The notes under the pieces are model-generated. The model ran no database searches. It worked only from the letters and a program-made list of their open reading frames with translations, and had not been told where the DNA came from. Made by a program: the position numbers and the translations under genes. From Cylicocyclus nassatus (Eukaryota > Nematoda > Chromadorea > Rhabditida > Strongylidae): a stretch of 64,000 nt of DNA. The stretch covers positions 15,388,305-15,452,304 of the forward strand of contig CATQJL010000001.1 in NCBI GenBank assembly GCA_958299035.1, written 5' to 3'. This document shows, in pieces, positions 1 to 11,356 of this stretch. Each line of letters starts with the position of its first letter. The first letter of the stretch is position 1.

Positions 1-357
1 CAAATGGAAAACGTCGCAACGCGGCGTTACAGTAACTGCGCAGTGGAAGCAGCAGTGTAGAAAACTTGTCAGATTTATACCACTAGATTACCAATGCTTC
101 TTCCATATTGTTAGTGTTTTACCTCCTTCAATTTGTGTCTTTTTTGTCCTTTAATAGCTCATTTTACAACTTTTGTGGCAGAACTTCAAATAATTAAGTA
201 AAACTAATATAAGAATAGTCTGTGAACCTCAAAAAAGGATGAGAAACTGAAAAACTATGTGTTGCGGATCATGCTGGCTGAATTCTCCGAGTGCGGTCAC
301 TGGCAGCCTGTCGCGCGCGACGTTTTCCAATTGGCAGCCCGCACGTAACGATACGCT
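1..357. other. Unassigned flank
   Basis: I see no convincing gene, RNA or terminal repeat here. The sequence has no partner elsewhere in the window; homology to the other X units begins near 358. Confidence 0.5.
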
Positions 358-999
358 TCCAGACTTGCTTTCAGCTTGAGTTCTCGTTTGTCGGCGTTTC
401 AACAACACTTATACTTCGTCCAAACTTTGGCTTGGGTTTGGTTTCCAAGATTGCAAGAAAGATTTCCAAGAAAGCAAGATTTCTGCATTGAATACAATAA
501 GAGCCTTCTTATGGGATTAGTCCAAAAAGCTCCTAGATGTGTTGCTTAGAAATTTGATGCTTTGATTCCAGAAGCTAACACCAGCTGCAAGTGCGTCAAG
601 CACTAAATTGCGAAGTTGGCAACTACGGAGCATTATGGTTTAGTGATTTTCATTCCTCAGTGTGCTCCTCGCTGTTTGTGAAGTCGAGTATCAAGCGAAT
701 TAAAGTAGAATCATCACCTCTTGTGAGGGCTTGGCAAGAACTGGCTTTCCAATGCAAAAAACGAAGTCTCCTTCAACTCTCGCAAAACTCTACGAAGTCC
801 TCTTTGATCTTTATCCAAGATAGAGTTGTAGCGGTGGAATTTGGCCAAAATCGCGGGATTTGCGGGACTTGCGGGATTTAGTTATAAATTCTTCTAAAAC
901 AACTTTATCTGGAACGAGCTGGCAAACCCGGCTCCGCCCGGTCCTGTCAATAATATATTATCGATTGAATCAGCATGTTCACTTTCCCCCTCCCCACCC

Positions 1000-1195
1000 T
1001 GCACACCCTGCACACCCCTGCACACCCTGCACAACCTGCACAATTTGCACAACCTGCACACCCTGCACACACTGCACACCCTGCACAACCTGCACAACCT
1101 GCACACCCTACACACCCTTCATAACCTGCATACCCTGCACACTCTGCACAACCTGCATACCCTGCACACCCTGCACAACCTGCACCCCAGTGTGC
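1000..1195. repeat. 9-base minisatellite (CTGCACAAC / CTGCACACC)
   Basis: About 20 imperfect copies of a 9-base unit reading CTGCACAAC or CTGCACACC run in tandem. Because 9 is a multiple of 3, every frame stays open and gives low-complexity Cys-Thr or Leu-His peptides; these are not genes. The array lies in the interrupted part of unit X copy 1 and is absent from the other three copies. Confidence 0.9.
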
Positions 1196-1311
1196 ACAAA
1201 TACACAAACTCACAGATTTTCTGCTTTATATATATAGAGATTTGCAAGAAGATTTGGCTTTGGCTTACGAGACGAGTATACATTAGCATTTAGTATACAT
1301 TTATGACACTA

Positions 1312-1744
1312 CTAGATGGCAAACCCGGCTCCGCCCGGGACCAAACTTTGCACACATACACTTCGGGGCAGGGAGCGTGTCATAGTCCACTTTTCGTTAT
1401 CGATCGATGTCGATTTTAACGATTTTTTGCAAAATTTGAGCTAGGGGGCTAGGATTTTGCACAGGGGGTAATCGAGCATGCCCCGGAAGGGTGATCAGCA
1501 TGCTCGATTACCCCCTGTGCCAACTCCCAGCCCCATAGCTCAAATTTTGCAAAAAATCGATAAAATCGATATCGATCGATGACGAAAAGTAGCCTATGAC
1601 ACCCGCCGGGGCCCGAAGTGTATGTGTGCCAAGTTTGGTCCAAATCGGTTCAGAAATAAAAATTTCTATTCCGCACATACGTACAGACATACAGACAGAC
1701 AGACATACAGACAGACATACAGACATTCAGCTTTATATATAAGA
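1312..1744 (-). mobile_element. Non-autonomous Helitron-type element (HINE-1)
   Basis: On the minus strand it starts TCTTATATATAAAGCTGAAT, passes a CTGT-rich microsatellite, and ends with CTAG at 1,312-1,315. The flanking bases are A and T, the standard Helitron target. The body is largely palindromic, with two arms around the GGTGATCAGCATGC centre. It inserted between the TA duplication and the left end of the mariner-like element that follows, so it is younger than that element. Confidence 0.8.
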
Positions 1745-2593
1745 TTGGGGTGATCCAAAAGTAATGGGGCACATCGATTTTTTTAAACATTTTTCAAGAT
1801 CTTTTTCTGATTAGCTATGAACAACCAGCATTCTGAACGCTTTTGTATAAAGTGACCTGCGCAGGTTATCCTGACAGCATCTTACAGCACCTCATCTACA
1901 TTCCTTTGAGCGTCGCTCCAAAGAAGTCAGACAGACTTTTTTGAACGCCATCCGAATTTGTGCTGCTGCACCAGAAAGTCCCTCGACATATGGCACACCA
2001 ATCGAAAGAGCTTTCCAAGCTCTTCCCAATTATTCAAAAACTGCCCATTATATCGTACAAAATAGGCACTTTATTTGATGTATGGCGCAGATTTTCAGAC
2101 TAAAATCCATGTTTTGACCCACAATTTTTTGGAAATGAGAATAGCCGAAGTAATTTGCATATGTATGGATAGAGCGTAAAAAGTACTATCAGAAAGCAAC
2201 TGTTAAGGTTTGAGTTTATTTGATTACCTTGATGAAAGATTAAGTAATATGTCTTCTGATACCCAATGCTATAGCTTCTGTTCTAAAGCCTTGAGACCAC
2301 CGACTATGGTGGATTTGGTGACAGTCCCCTCACCCATTGCCGCGGCGATATTGGTAGACACACTTGTTCTACTGCTGCGCTGCTGCTCAAAGTTCAAAAT
2401 TACTTGAAGTGATAAGCTAAAATTTCAAGCGCTTATAAAAATAACACCCAGTGACGGCGCCCAACTATAGACGTCGATCAGAAGGCTATCTTATGTACTA
2501 ACATCTGCCAAAATTTGGACTTCCAATTAGCTTTTCTTTTTGAAAAACCTGCACATATTCTTTAGGTGCCCCATTACTTTTGGATCATCCTAA
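1745..2593. mobile_element. Mariner-like TA-target element (GATCCAAAAGTAATGGGG ends)
   Basis: Terminal inverted repeats read TTGGGGTGATCC on the left and TTAGGATGATCC on the right (as complement), followed on both sides by AAAAGTAATGGGGCAC. The TA duplication is at 2,594-2,595 and, once the inserted Helitron-type element is removed, at 1,310-1,311. I see no transposase, so it is non-autonomous. Confidence 0.8.
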
Positions 2594-3835
2594 TACTTTG
2601 TTATTCAAAATTTGTTCATATGAGCAACGATACATGTCGATAACCTCGTAACACATGTCAATACAGTACAATGCTTCACGAAAAACGGTCTTAATGTATA
2701 CTAAAAGATTTGTATCCTCAAGCCGAAGCCAAATCTTCTTGCAATTCCAAATAAAGTTATTTTAGAAGAAGTTATAACTAAATCCCGCAGGTCCCGCAAA
2801 TTCCGCAAATTGGCCGGATTCTACCGCTGCAACTGTATCAGAACCGGTTTAACAAACGTTTCGGTATCAGAAAAAATATCTCCTTTGCTTTTTGTCCCAT
2901 AAACGATATCCATGCTTATAAACCACCAGTGCCAAGCTCTGCTCCTTGTTTTTACGAAAAGCGAAATATTCTTAAAAAGCACTTATAAAGTGGCTGACCA
3001 AAATGGCAGAAACGCTTGAAAATTACTCAATTACAAAGGAATCCAATGTTGTAACGGCAAATCTACTCTTTTGATGAATCTTGGAGTTCCTCGACAGTTT
3101 TGTCTGCTATAATATGATATCATGCACATCGAATTTAGCTTATTTGATACTGAGTTGGCCTAACCTGAATTCTAGCAAATTAGGCCGTCAAGTGCACCCC
3201 ATACAATTTTTGGAAGTTTTGAGGAGCACCTCTTCTTAATGGAAAAACAGTCATATGATTGAACAAAGCAAATCCAAGCCGCTGTCTCTCTCGAACCTGA
3301 GCTAAACACTTTCAGTTTTGATAGTACACTTGTATGCATGTAGCTGATAGTGAAAGGATAGGGGGACTCTAAAGTCAATAGAGCTTACCCTTTACTTTGT
3401 CTTTCTTGCTATTAAACCGGGCTTCCATGGAACTTGTACATACTAATATGCAAATGCATATTGTAGCATTTGGGAGTTCCACTGCGTTCACGGAATTTGG
3501 AGTTCTAAGCTCGGTCAAAATCCCATATTTTCAATAGTTTGACCTCTATTTTTACAAAAAATTATCATTCATGCCCACTCTCAATGGTCTTGTAGAGTTC
3601 GTTTTTCTCTATTTAACGTTGCGCTTGTGACGATCCCACTTTTTACTCTCATAGTAAAACTTTGTGAATGCAGCGTCTAAAGACTTTCTCATTAACTTGA
3701 CGAGGTGAAGCCAGCTATCTTATATTAAAGCTGAATGTCTGTTTGTCTGTCTGTCTGTCTGTATGTATGTATGTATGTCTGTACGTATGTTCCGAACACT
3801 AGTTTTAATATTAGTTATTAGTTTTATTAATATTA

Positions 3836-4200
3836 GTTTTCGGGATTATCAATTACTTTTATCGATTTTATCGATTTTTTTGCAAAGTTTGAGCTACGGG
3901 GCTGGGAGTTTGCACAGGGGGGTAATCAAGCATGGGGATTCCGAATACAATGTTAGTTTTCGGGATTATCAATTACTTTTATCGATTTTATCGATTTTTT
4001 TGCAGAGTTCACCTACGGGGATGCGAGTTGGCAGAGGGGGGGGGGTAATAGAGCATGGGGATTCCGAATACAATATTAGTTTTTGAAATCGTCCATTATT
4101 TTTATCGATTTTATCGATTTTTTTGCAAAGTTTGAGCTACGGGGCTGGGAGTTTGCACAGGGGGTAATCAAGCATGCTGATTACGAGTTCGATATTAGTT
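3836..4200 (+). repeat. 120-base tandem units inside HINE-2
   Basis: Three copies of a unit of about 120 bases begin near 3,836, 3,956 and 4,078. Each holds a TTATCGATTTTATCGATTTT stretch, a GAGCTACGGGGCTGGGAG stretch and a run of G followed by TAATCAAGCATG. The same unit is present in four copies in each arm of the element at 9,511-11,356. Confidence 0.85.
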
Positions 4201-4819
4201 TGGCGCTATTCGGCTAACCGGGCCCCAAAATTTTTTTGTCGCTGAGCTTGCTCAGATTCGTGTATAAGGGTTATCTTACATGCTGATTACAGATATCACA
4301 CTTTCGTCGCAGAAAGTCTCCCCATGTGGTTACGATAGGTGTACGGTAGGAAGTCAAAATCATGAGTTTGGCTGGAGTTCGGTCCAGAGAACTTATTCGA
4401 CATGCTGATTACGAATTTCATACTCTCTCTGCGTATTGGGACCTCTTCATAGAGTTAGGGTGGTTATATACGGTGTGGGGTCGAAAATATAGATTTGCCT
4501 CAAACTTCGTCTAGGGTGGTCGTTTAGCACGCTGAACATAAATATCATGTTGATTTTGCAGGATGGTGCATGTTCTTGGGTTACGGCGGGTGTAGATAAG
4601 TCGAAGTTCCAGATTTGCTCAAAACCTTACCTGTAAAGGTTCACAAATATACTGCTTATGAATATGAAACTTGCTCGCTGACATAACGCATTAGTGAAGT
4701 TATGGTGAGTTGCAGGCTTGAATGGACAGGGGCAATTTAGATCCCAGATATTCATGAAATGGGGAAACGGTCGTTTTGCATGGCGGTCTCCAGCGCCATC
4801 CTGATAACCTGTCCCAACG

Positions 4820-5075
4820 TGTAACGCACGCGGCAAATCTCCCCCCCCCTGATTTGCTTAGGCAAAAGCCGCCGAAGGGTGTATCGCACGCGACAAATCT
4901 CCCTCCCCCTATTTCTGCTTAGGCAGCCGCCGAAGGGTGTATCGCACGCCATTAATCTCCCTCCCCCTATTTCTGCTTAGGCAAAAGTCGCCGAAGAGTG
5001 TGTTGCACGCGGCAAATCTCCCTCCCCTATTTCTGCTTAGGCAAAAGCCGCCGAAGGATGTATCGCGCGCGGCAG
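4820..5075 (+). repeat. 59-base tandem array inside HINE-2
   Basis: Four to five copies of a unit of 56-61 bases contain CGCACGCGGCAAATCTCCC and TTCTGCTTAGGCAAAAGCC. The array is not present in the other Helitron-type copies in the window, so it grew within this one. Confidence 0.85.
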
Positions 5076-5777
5076 TGGTCCTATAAGGAAAGCATTACGG
5101 TCGTGGGAAACTTTTATACCACACGAATTGCCTTTATCGCGGGGATTGAGCACGATATTCTTTAAACAGCACTTTACGTAATTCCCTGCCAAGGTTTCAG
5201 GCAGGTTTCTGATTTTTACCCGCTGCCACGCGATGACTATAATATTGTCATCAGCGGCTCAAATAACCCCCATATATCGAGTTTGAGCAAGATCCGTCAC
5301 AAAAACATTTTTGGGCCCGGATAGCCGAATAACGCCATCAAATTTTAGAATTATCCTTACTTTCATCGATTTTATTGTTTTTTTGTGCAGAGTTTGAGCT
5401 ACGAGGCTGGGGGGTTGGTGAGAAAGATAGGTGAGCATACTGGTTACTCACGCAGCGGGAATAGGGAATGTAGAAGTGGGCACAGGTAAAGGTGTACAGG
5501 GATATAAATGGAACCTTTATCGTTTTTGACAGGGCCAGGCGGAGCCGGGTAAGCCAGCTAGTACAATATAATATAGTAATTGCAGAACTACATTATTTTC
5601 AGATGGTCAATAGGTCAAACAATCTATACTTTTGGGACCCTGTATAACAATGACTGTATAACAATGATTAAAGGACAATGATTAATCTTTATTGTGAAAG
5701 ATTAATTTATAGACAGAACGTAAAGCAATCATGGTGGATCGATCTATTGATGACCGATCAGAGAAAACGCATGCCAC

Positions 5778-5978
5778 CTATTTTCCACCGTAACCCCCAA
5801 AAGTTCCACCGAAAGTTCCAAGGCCTCCACCATGCATTCCACCTGAATAGTGACTTAGAGCACTAGCTAATGATACTTTGCAAAATCAGACTGCAATAAG
5901 CCCACCTCCGAATATACGGCTCTCAACGCCAACAATAAACATAAGAGCAACTACGAGGTAATTGAACATCGCAATCAT
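5778..5978 (-). pseudogene. Glycine-rich secreted peptide, unit X copy 1 (broken)
   Basis: A minus-strand reading frame starts at 5,978 with a typical signal peptide, MIAMFNYLVVALMFIVGVES, followed by RIFGGGLIAV and then a stop at 5,886-5,888. Downstream, in another frame, a glycine-rich tail (GGMHGGGLGTFGG) ends at a TAG at 5,778-5,780. Compared with the 24.3-kb copy it has a 1-base insertion in the linker. A TTTTTTCAG acceptor lies 15 bases before the ATG. By composition it resembles the short Gly/Tyr-rich secreted peptides of the nematode epidermis; that function is inferred. Confidence 0.6.
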
Positions 5979-6715
5979 AATTATGGGACTGAAAAAAGAA
6001 TTTAGTAAAATAAATGCCACCACAGCAAAGAAAAATAGAGCCTGTGAGAAGGATTTTGATTTGACCCATGTACAATGAGATTGGCAGCCGATACATGAAT
6101 GGTAAAAAGAATTTAGCTCCGGATTCTCGAATGGAGAAGAATTTATCTCTAGCTTGCAAATTATGCACCAATTTCTGTTTAGGTACTGGGAACGTTTCCG
6201 ATAGATTCCCTTGTTTAAGAACTATAATGAAGAGCAACTGAGTGTTCGATGATATAAAATTAAATTATATGCTAGAAGAAGGAGAAAGGCCGCACGCTTT
6301 AGAAAGTGTAGCGAAAGACCTTACAAGTAGGATGCTATTTAAGCTGCTCTATGCAATCATTATGCCCTTTTGTAATTCTTACCACATTAATAACATTAGG
6401 AGCCCATTTAACGTACCCCATCGCTTAGCAAAAACATTTGTTACGAAATTGTGATCAAGTCCCTCACTACTTCAAATGCATTGCCAAGCTGAACCTTTTA
6501 GTATTCCTATTATAGGCCTAATGCCTTCGAAAGATGGCTGAAACATAGTGCTGCATTGGAAATTTTGCACTAACAATTTGCAGTCTTCCTTTGGCTTTCA
6601 GTTTTATGCTTATGCCATTTTGAATAAAACTAATTTGGTTTTTACATAAAAGTGTAAGTTCGGATTTTGAATTTTATAATAAAGTTCTAAATACAAGAGA
6701 GATATAATACAACTA

Positions 6716-8176
6716 TTAGGTTGTCCGGAAATTGATGCAGGTTTTGAATTCCAACCGCAATAAGTTATACACTTCTCATTTCTAAGTAGGCTGCAATATA
6801 CCATTCGATAGAGCAAGGAAGCTTTGCAAGATGGCCATCTTCCTTTAACAACAGCTCTGATCAGCGTCGAGATTTAAGCCAAAAACTAAAGGATTCAACT
6901 GCTTGAAAAATCGAGCAAAATCGTAACTTAGTTTATAAAAATCCCACAGAATTTCTAGCTTGCCCACCTAAACCCTATCACATCAGAAATCTTTATATGT
7001 CACTAGCTGGCTTACCCAGCTCCGCCGTATGTTCCGAATAGAAAATTCCATTTCTCAACCGATCCGGACCAAACTTGGCACACATACACTTCGGGCCCGG
7101 CGGGTGTCACAGTCCACTTTTCGTTATCGATCGATGTCAATTTTATCGATTTTTTGCAAAATTTGAGCTAGGGGGCTGGAAATTGGCAGAGGGGTGTAAT
7201 CGAGCATGCTGATCACCCCCACGGAGGCTGGAATTTGGCAGAAGGGTGTAATCGAGCATGCTGATCACCCCCACGGGGGTGATCAGCATGCTCGATTACC
7301 CCCCTGTGCCAACTCCCAGCCCCATAGCTCAAATTTTGCAAAAAATCGATAAAATCGATATCGATCGATGACGAAAAGTAGCCTATGACACCCGCCGGGG
7401 CCCGAAGTGTATGTGTGCCAAGTTTGGTCCCGATCGGTTCAGAAATGGAATTTTCTATTCGGAACGTACGTACAGACAGACAGACGTACATACAGAGAGA
7501 CAAACAGACATTCAGCTTTATATATAAGATTGCCGTATGTTTTCCTCTGTTAAAAATCAAAAAAACGGAATTTTCGTGCATTTGCTAAAGTGGTGCTGTG
7601 CCATCCCCACATAAGTGGTTGTATATAATAAACCTGTGTAAGTACAAATGTAGATTTCCAGCTCTCTAAAAGCTCTAGTTCTCGAAAAACTTGAATTTTA
7701 TTTTGGACCCCCTCACAAGTTAAAGCTATATCCGATTCTCAAAAACTAAAGCTTGTAGAGAGCTGAAAGTTTACGTATGTACTTCTGCAGGTTTGCGGTA
7801 TGCAACTACTTATGTGGAAACTGCACAGCACCGCTTTGGCAAACGCAAAAAAATTCCCGTTTTCTTAATTTTTTATAGAGGAAAAAATACGGCAATGGCA
7901 CATATAGATATCTTATTTGGACAGGGTTTAGGTGAGCAAGCTAGAATTTCTGTAGAATTTTCATGATTTGAGTTGCATTTTTCTCAATTTTTCGGGCAGT
8001 TGAATCTTTTTGATTTTTGGCTTAATTCTCGAGGCGGATCAGAGGTGTTGCTTAAGCAAGATTGCCATCCTGTAGATCTTGCTTTGCTCGAATGGTGCTT
8101 TGCAACCTATTTAGAAATAAGAAGTGTATGACTTATAGCGAAATTCAAAACGGGCATTAATTTCCGGACAACCTAA
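6716..8176. mobile_element. Palindromic mariner-like element, copy in P
   Basis: Ends read TTAGGTTGTCCGGAAATT; the left TA duplication is at 6,714-6,715. The two arms are reverse complements over nearly their whole length, meeting near 7,720. A Helitron-type element (7,003-7,529) is inserted in the left arm. The partner in Q is 44,794-48,543. About 80-110 bases from the left end it carries the core CATTCGATAGAGCAAGGAAG shared by several other families here. No transposase frame is visible. Confidence 0.85.
7003..7529 (-). mobile_element. Helitron-type element (HINE-3) with exact empty site
   Basis: It is bounded by CTAG at 7,003 and AAGA at 7,529, with A before and T after. The Q partner near 46,030 reads TATGTCATTGCCGTAT without the insert, so the A|T target is confirmed. 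The body is palindromic like HINE-1. Confidence 0.88.
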
Positions 8177-9510
8177 TTTATTTGCAACCTATATCTTGTA
8201 GACCACATTGAAGCAAATAAAGCTTTGCTGATGAAGAAATTCTGTAACAGATTATCTTATTAGGCTTGCATACGTCTTTTGATCACTTCTGTTGAAGCTG
8301 TTTCAGCCATTGTGCAAATTTGAATAGTTCGCAAAAATTGACTACGCTTAACACCGTGCGTTGCAGATTCTGAAATGAAGCTTTCTGAAGCTCGTGGTAT
8401 GAAGTAAGAAGGCATACCCGTTAGGAAAACAATGAAATGTTTTTGGCAAAAGCGAATTGCTTTCGGAACAGCCTTATCGTATACTAGCTGTCGTACCCGG
8501 CCTTGCCCGTGATAACATCACTTAGGGTTTACTGTTTTTGGATATATGTGACACCCAAAGCAGTAGTGTATCAATGAAGTTTGTTTGCAAAAATAAAAAT
8601 AAAATGTGTACACTTTTATTCAACAGCATTGTCTCTCTTCTTTTTGAAACATGGAAGACGTGAAAAAACTTGAAGAGCAAGCATTGCGATATAGGTGGAG
8701 GAACGTTCAAATAATGTAGCGCCCATTGCTATCCTGAGGATCATTTTTCCTAGTACTTCGCCGCTAATCGGTTATTCTGTTTTAACTCCCGCACTCTACC
8801 CTCCTCTCCCGTACTACGACAAAAGTAAGTGCTTCTTTGACTGTCCTTGCTTTAGAGAGCGAATACCTTTATAGCCAAAGCAACAGCCATTCTACCACGT
8901 TAAAGATATGTAATCCACAACTTGTGAGCCATTTGGATAACAGATTAATGAAAAAAAAACTCAAGGACTTCAGTCAATAAACAAAATTATGATGTAAGCT
9001 TTCAGATTGAGAGTCACGCTCATGGGCTGGAATTCATGTCGGAGGTTCCAACGCTAGAGTGTGGCACGCAATTTGAGACAGCTTTTAACTTAGCCATTGG
9101 CTCACATCTGCATCAAAAAAGGCTTTGACTTGCGTTAACAACACTACTACCTCGCACCGCAAAAGATGCATCTCGCAGTTTTAGACAGAATATATAGGAT
9201 CTACATCTGAACGCTTTCGACCTTGCTTTGATGACGAAAGTTCACAATGGATCGTACTGCTCTTGTTTACATAAGTGTAGGAATGGTTCGGCAATAGCTG
9301 CTGATAACCTTCATTCCCTTACTGAGAGTGCAACAAATCAATAAATCGATAGAAGGACCCAGCGAATTGTCGAAAAAAGTAGCCTATCTTTTGCGCCGTG
9401 GCTTGTTTATAGGGAAACAAAATTCAGCCTCTTTGGTTCACATACAAAGGAGTCTATAAGCCACAAACATCCTAACAAACACGGTACAGTGTTTGAGTTT
9501 TATATATATA

Positions 9511-11356
9511 CTAGCTGGCTTACCCGGCTCCGCCGTATCCGGACCAAACTTGGCACACATACACTTCGGGCCCCGGCGGGTGTCACAGTCCACTTTTCGT
9601 TATCGATCGATGTCGATTTTACCGATTTTTATCGATTTTTTTGCAGAGTTCACCTACAGGGCTAGGAGTTGGCACAGGGGGGGAAGTGAGCATGGGGATT
9701 CCGAATACAATATTAGTTTTCAGAATTATCGATTACTTTTATTGATTTTATCGATTTTTTGTAAATTTTGACATGCGAGGCTGGGATTTTCCACAGGGGG
9801 GGTAATCGAGCATGCTGATTACGAACACAATATTAGTTTTCAGGATCGTCCATTACTTTTATCGATTTTATCGATTTTTTTGTAAAGTTTGACCTGCGGG
9901 GCTGGGAGTTTGCACAGGGGGTAATCGAGCATGCAGATTACGAATACAATATTAGTTTTCAAGATCGTCCATTACTTTTATCCATTTTATCGATTTTTTG
10001 AAAATTTGAGCTGGGCTGGAATTTGGCACAGGGGTGTAATCGAGCATGCTGATCACCCCCCTTGGGGATGATCAGCATGCTCGATTACCCCCTTGTGCCA
10101 ACTCCCAGCCCCCTAGCTCAAACTTTGCAAAAAATCGATAAAATCGATAAAAGTAATCGATAATCCCGAAAACCAATATTGTATTCGGAATCCCCATGCT
10201 CGATTACCCCCCTGTGCGAACTCCCAGCCCCGTAGCTCAAACTTTGCAAAAAAATCGATAAAATCGATAAAAGTAATCGATAATCCTGAAAACCAATATT
10301 GTATTCGGAATCCCCATGCTCGATTACCCCCCTGTGCCAACTCCCAGCCCCGTAGCTCAAACTTTGCAAAAAAATCGATAAAATCGATAAAAGTAATCGA
10401 TAATCCTGAAAACCAATATTGTATTCGGAATCCCCATGCTCGATTACCCCCCTGTGCCAACTCCCAGCCCCGTGGGTGAACTCTGCAAAAAAATCGATAA
10501 AAATCGATAAAATCGATATCGATCGATGACGAAAAGTAGCCTATGACACCCGCCGGGGACCGAAGTGTATGTGTGCCAAGTTTGGTCCGGATCGGTTCAG
10601 AAATGGAATTTTCTATTCGGAACATACGTACACACATACATACAGACAAACAGACATTCAGCTTTATACAAGGTGTCCCAAAATAATGTGCACACTGTTT
10701 GATTTTGAATAACTCTCTTATCATAAGGTCTTTCGAGAAGCGGTAAGCGCCATTTTGTAGAGCTGGCTTCAACTTAGATTTGCAGTATAGTACGAATCAC
10801 CGACCGCTCTTCATTACTGTAGGATTACGGTAGAAACTTGAAAGAGGGTTTTGGACCATGAAAGGCCATATTTTGCCTCAGAAAAGAAACAAAACAGCCT
10901 GAAAACTTTTACGCTAGGCCAATTAGAGTTACTGATTCTAACTGTAAAGTTCCCAACTTATTATGATGCTTCACTGAAGAGTTATGCGAGATAAGCATAG
11001 CGGCCATTTTCTCAATGTTCCTAAAAAGTGCGGTTACACCGTTTAGAAAGCTTCGCAATCTTGAGAATAGTTGAGTATTGAACTCAGCGTCCCCAAAAAC
11101 CCTATTACTCAAGTTTTCACATTTTTCTGAAAATTTTTGAAACGGCAGCTTTTTCCACAGTTACACCATATGTTCCAAGTTTCTACCGTAATCCTACAGT
11201 AATGAATAGCGGTCGGTGATTCGCTCTATACTGTATATCTAAGTTGAAGCCAGCTCTACAAAATGGTGCCTACCGCTTCTCGAAAGACCTCATGATAAGA
11301 GAGTTATTTGAAATCAAACAGTGTGCACATTATTTTGGGACACCCTGTATATAAGA
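9511..11356 (-). mobile_element. HINE-4, a palindrome of tandem 120-base units
   Basis: It begins CTAGCTGGCTTACCCGGCTC. The left arm has 120-base units in one orientation (about 9,640-10,010) and the right arm has four in the opposite orientation (period 120 near 10,139, 10,259 and 10,379). Its terminal TTCAGCTTTATATATAAGA is split by a mariner-like element at 10,669-11,347; the two halves rejoin exactly at a TA. Long open frames here are by-products of the 120-base period. Confidence 0.85.
10669..11347. mobile_element. Tc1/mariner-like element (CARGGTGTCCCAAAATAATG ends)
   Basis: Terminal repeats CAAGGTGTCCCAAAATAATG and CAGGGTGTCCCAAAATAATG (complement) are flanked by TA on both sides. It lies inside the end of HINE-4. 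Its arms are complementary for at least 130 bases, including a GTAGAGCTGGCTTCAA stretch that resembles the core shared with other families. No transposase. Confidence 0.88.

Larger units (their letters stand above)
3718..5561 (+). mobile_element. Helitron-type element with internal tandem arrays (HINE-2)
   Basis: It begins TCTTATATTAAAGCTGAATG and ends AAGCCAGCTAG. Unit X copy 4 provides the empty site: AGCCAGCTA joined directly to TACAATATAATATAG near 43,620. The insertion therefore falls exactly between A and T with no duplication, which is diagnostic for Helitrons. Inside are a CTGT/ATGT microsatellite (3,735-3,790), three 120-base units and a 59-base tandem array. No Rep or helicase coding is visible. 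Confidence 0.85.
358..6715. repeat. Unit X copy 1, heavily interrupted
   Basis: First of four copies of a roughly 2.5-kb unit (others at 22,745, 36,539 and 42,690). Matching parts are about 358-900, 2,750-3,717 and 5,562-6,715. The gaps are filled by a 9-base minisatellite, two Helitron-type elements and a mariner-like element. The copy ends where a TTAGGTTG element begins at 6,716, as copy 4 does at 44,794. It carries a broken glycine-rich peptide gene at its right end. Copies 1 and 4 resemble each other more than they resemble copies 2 and 3. Confidence 0.8.

Noticed and set aside
860..1293. Cys/Thr- and Leu/His-rich open frames on both strands
   Set aside because: They are translations of a 9-base tandem repeat, which cannot create stops.
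3840..10500. CRISPR-like array from regularly spaced 120-base repeats
   Set aside because: Units are contiguous tandem repeats with no variable spacers, in a eukaryotic transposon.
10113..10772. A 219-codon minus-strand frame, the longest in the window
   Set aside because: It follows the 120-base tandem units (120 is a multiple of 3) inside a Helitron-type element; the peptide simply repeats.
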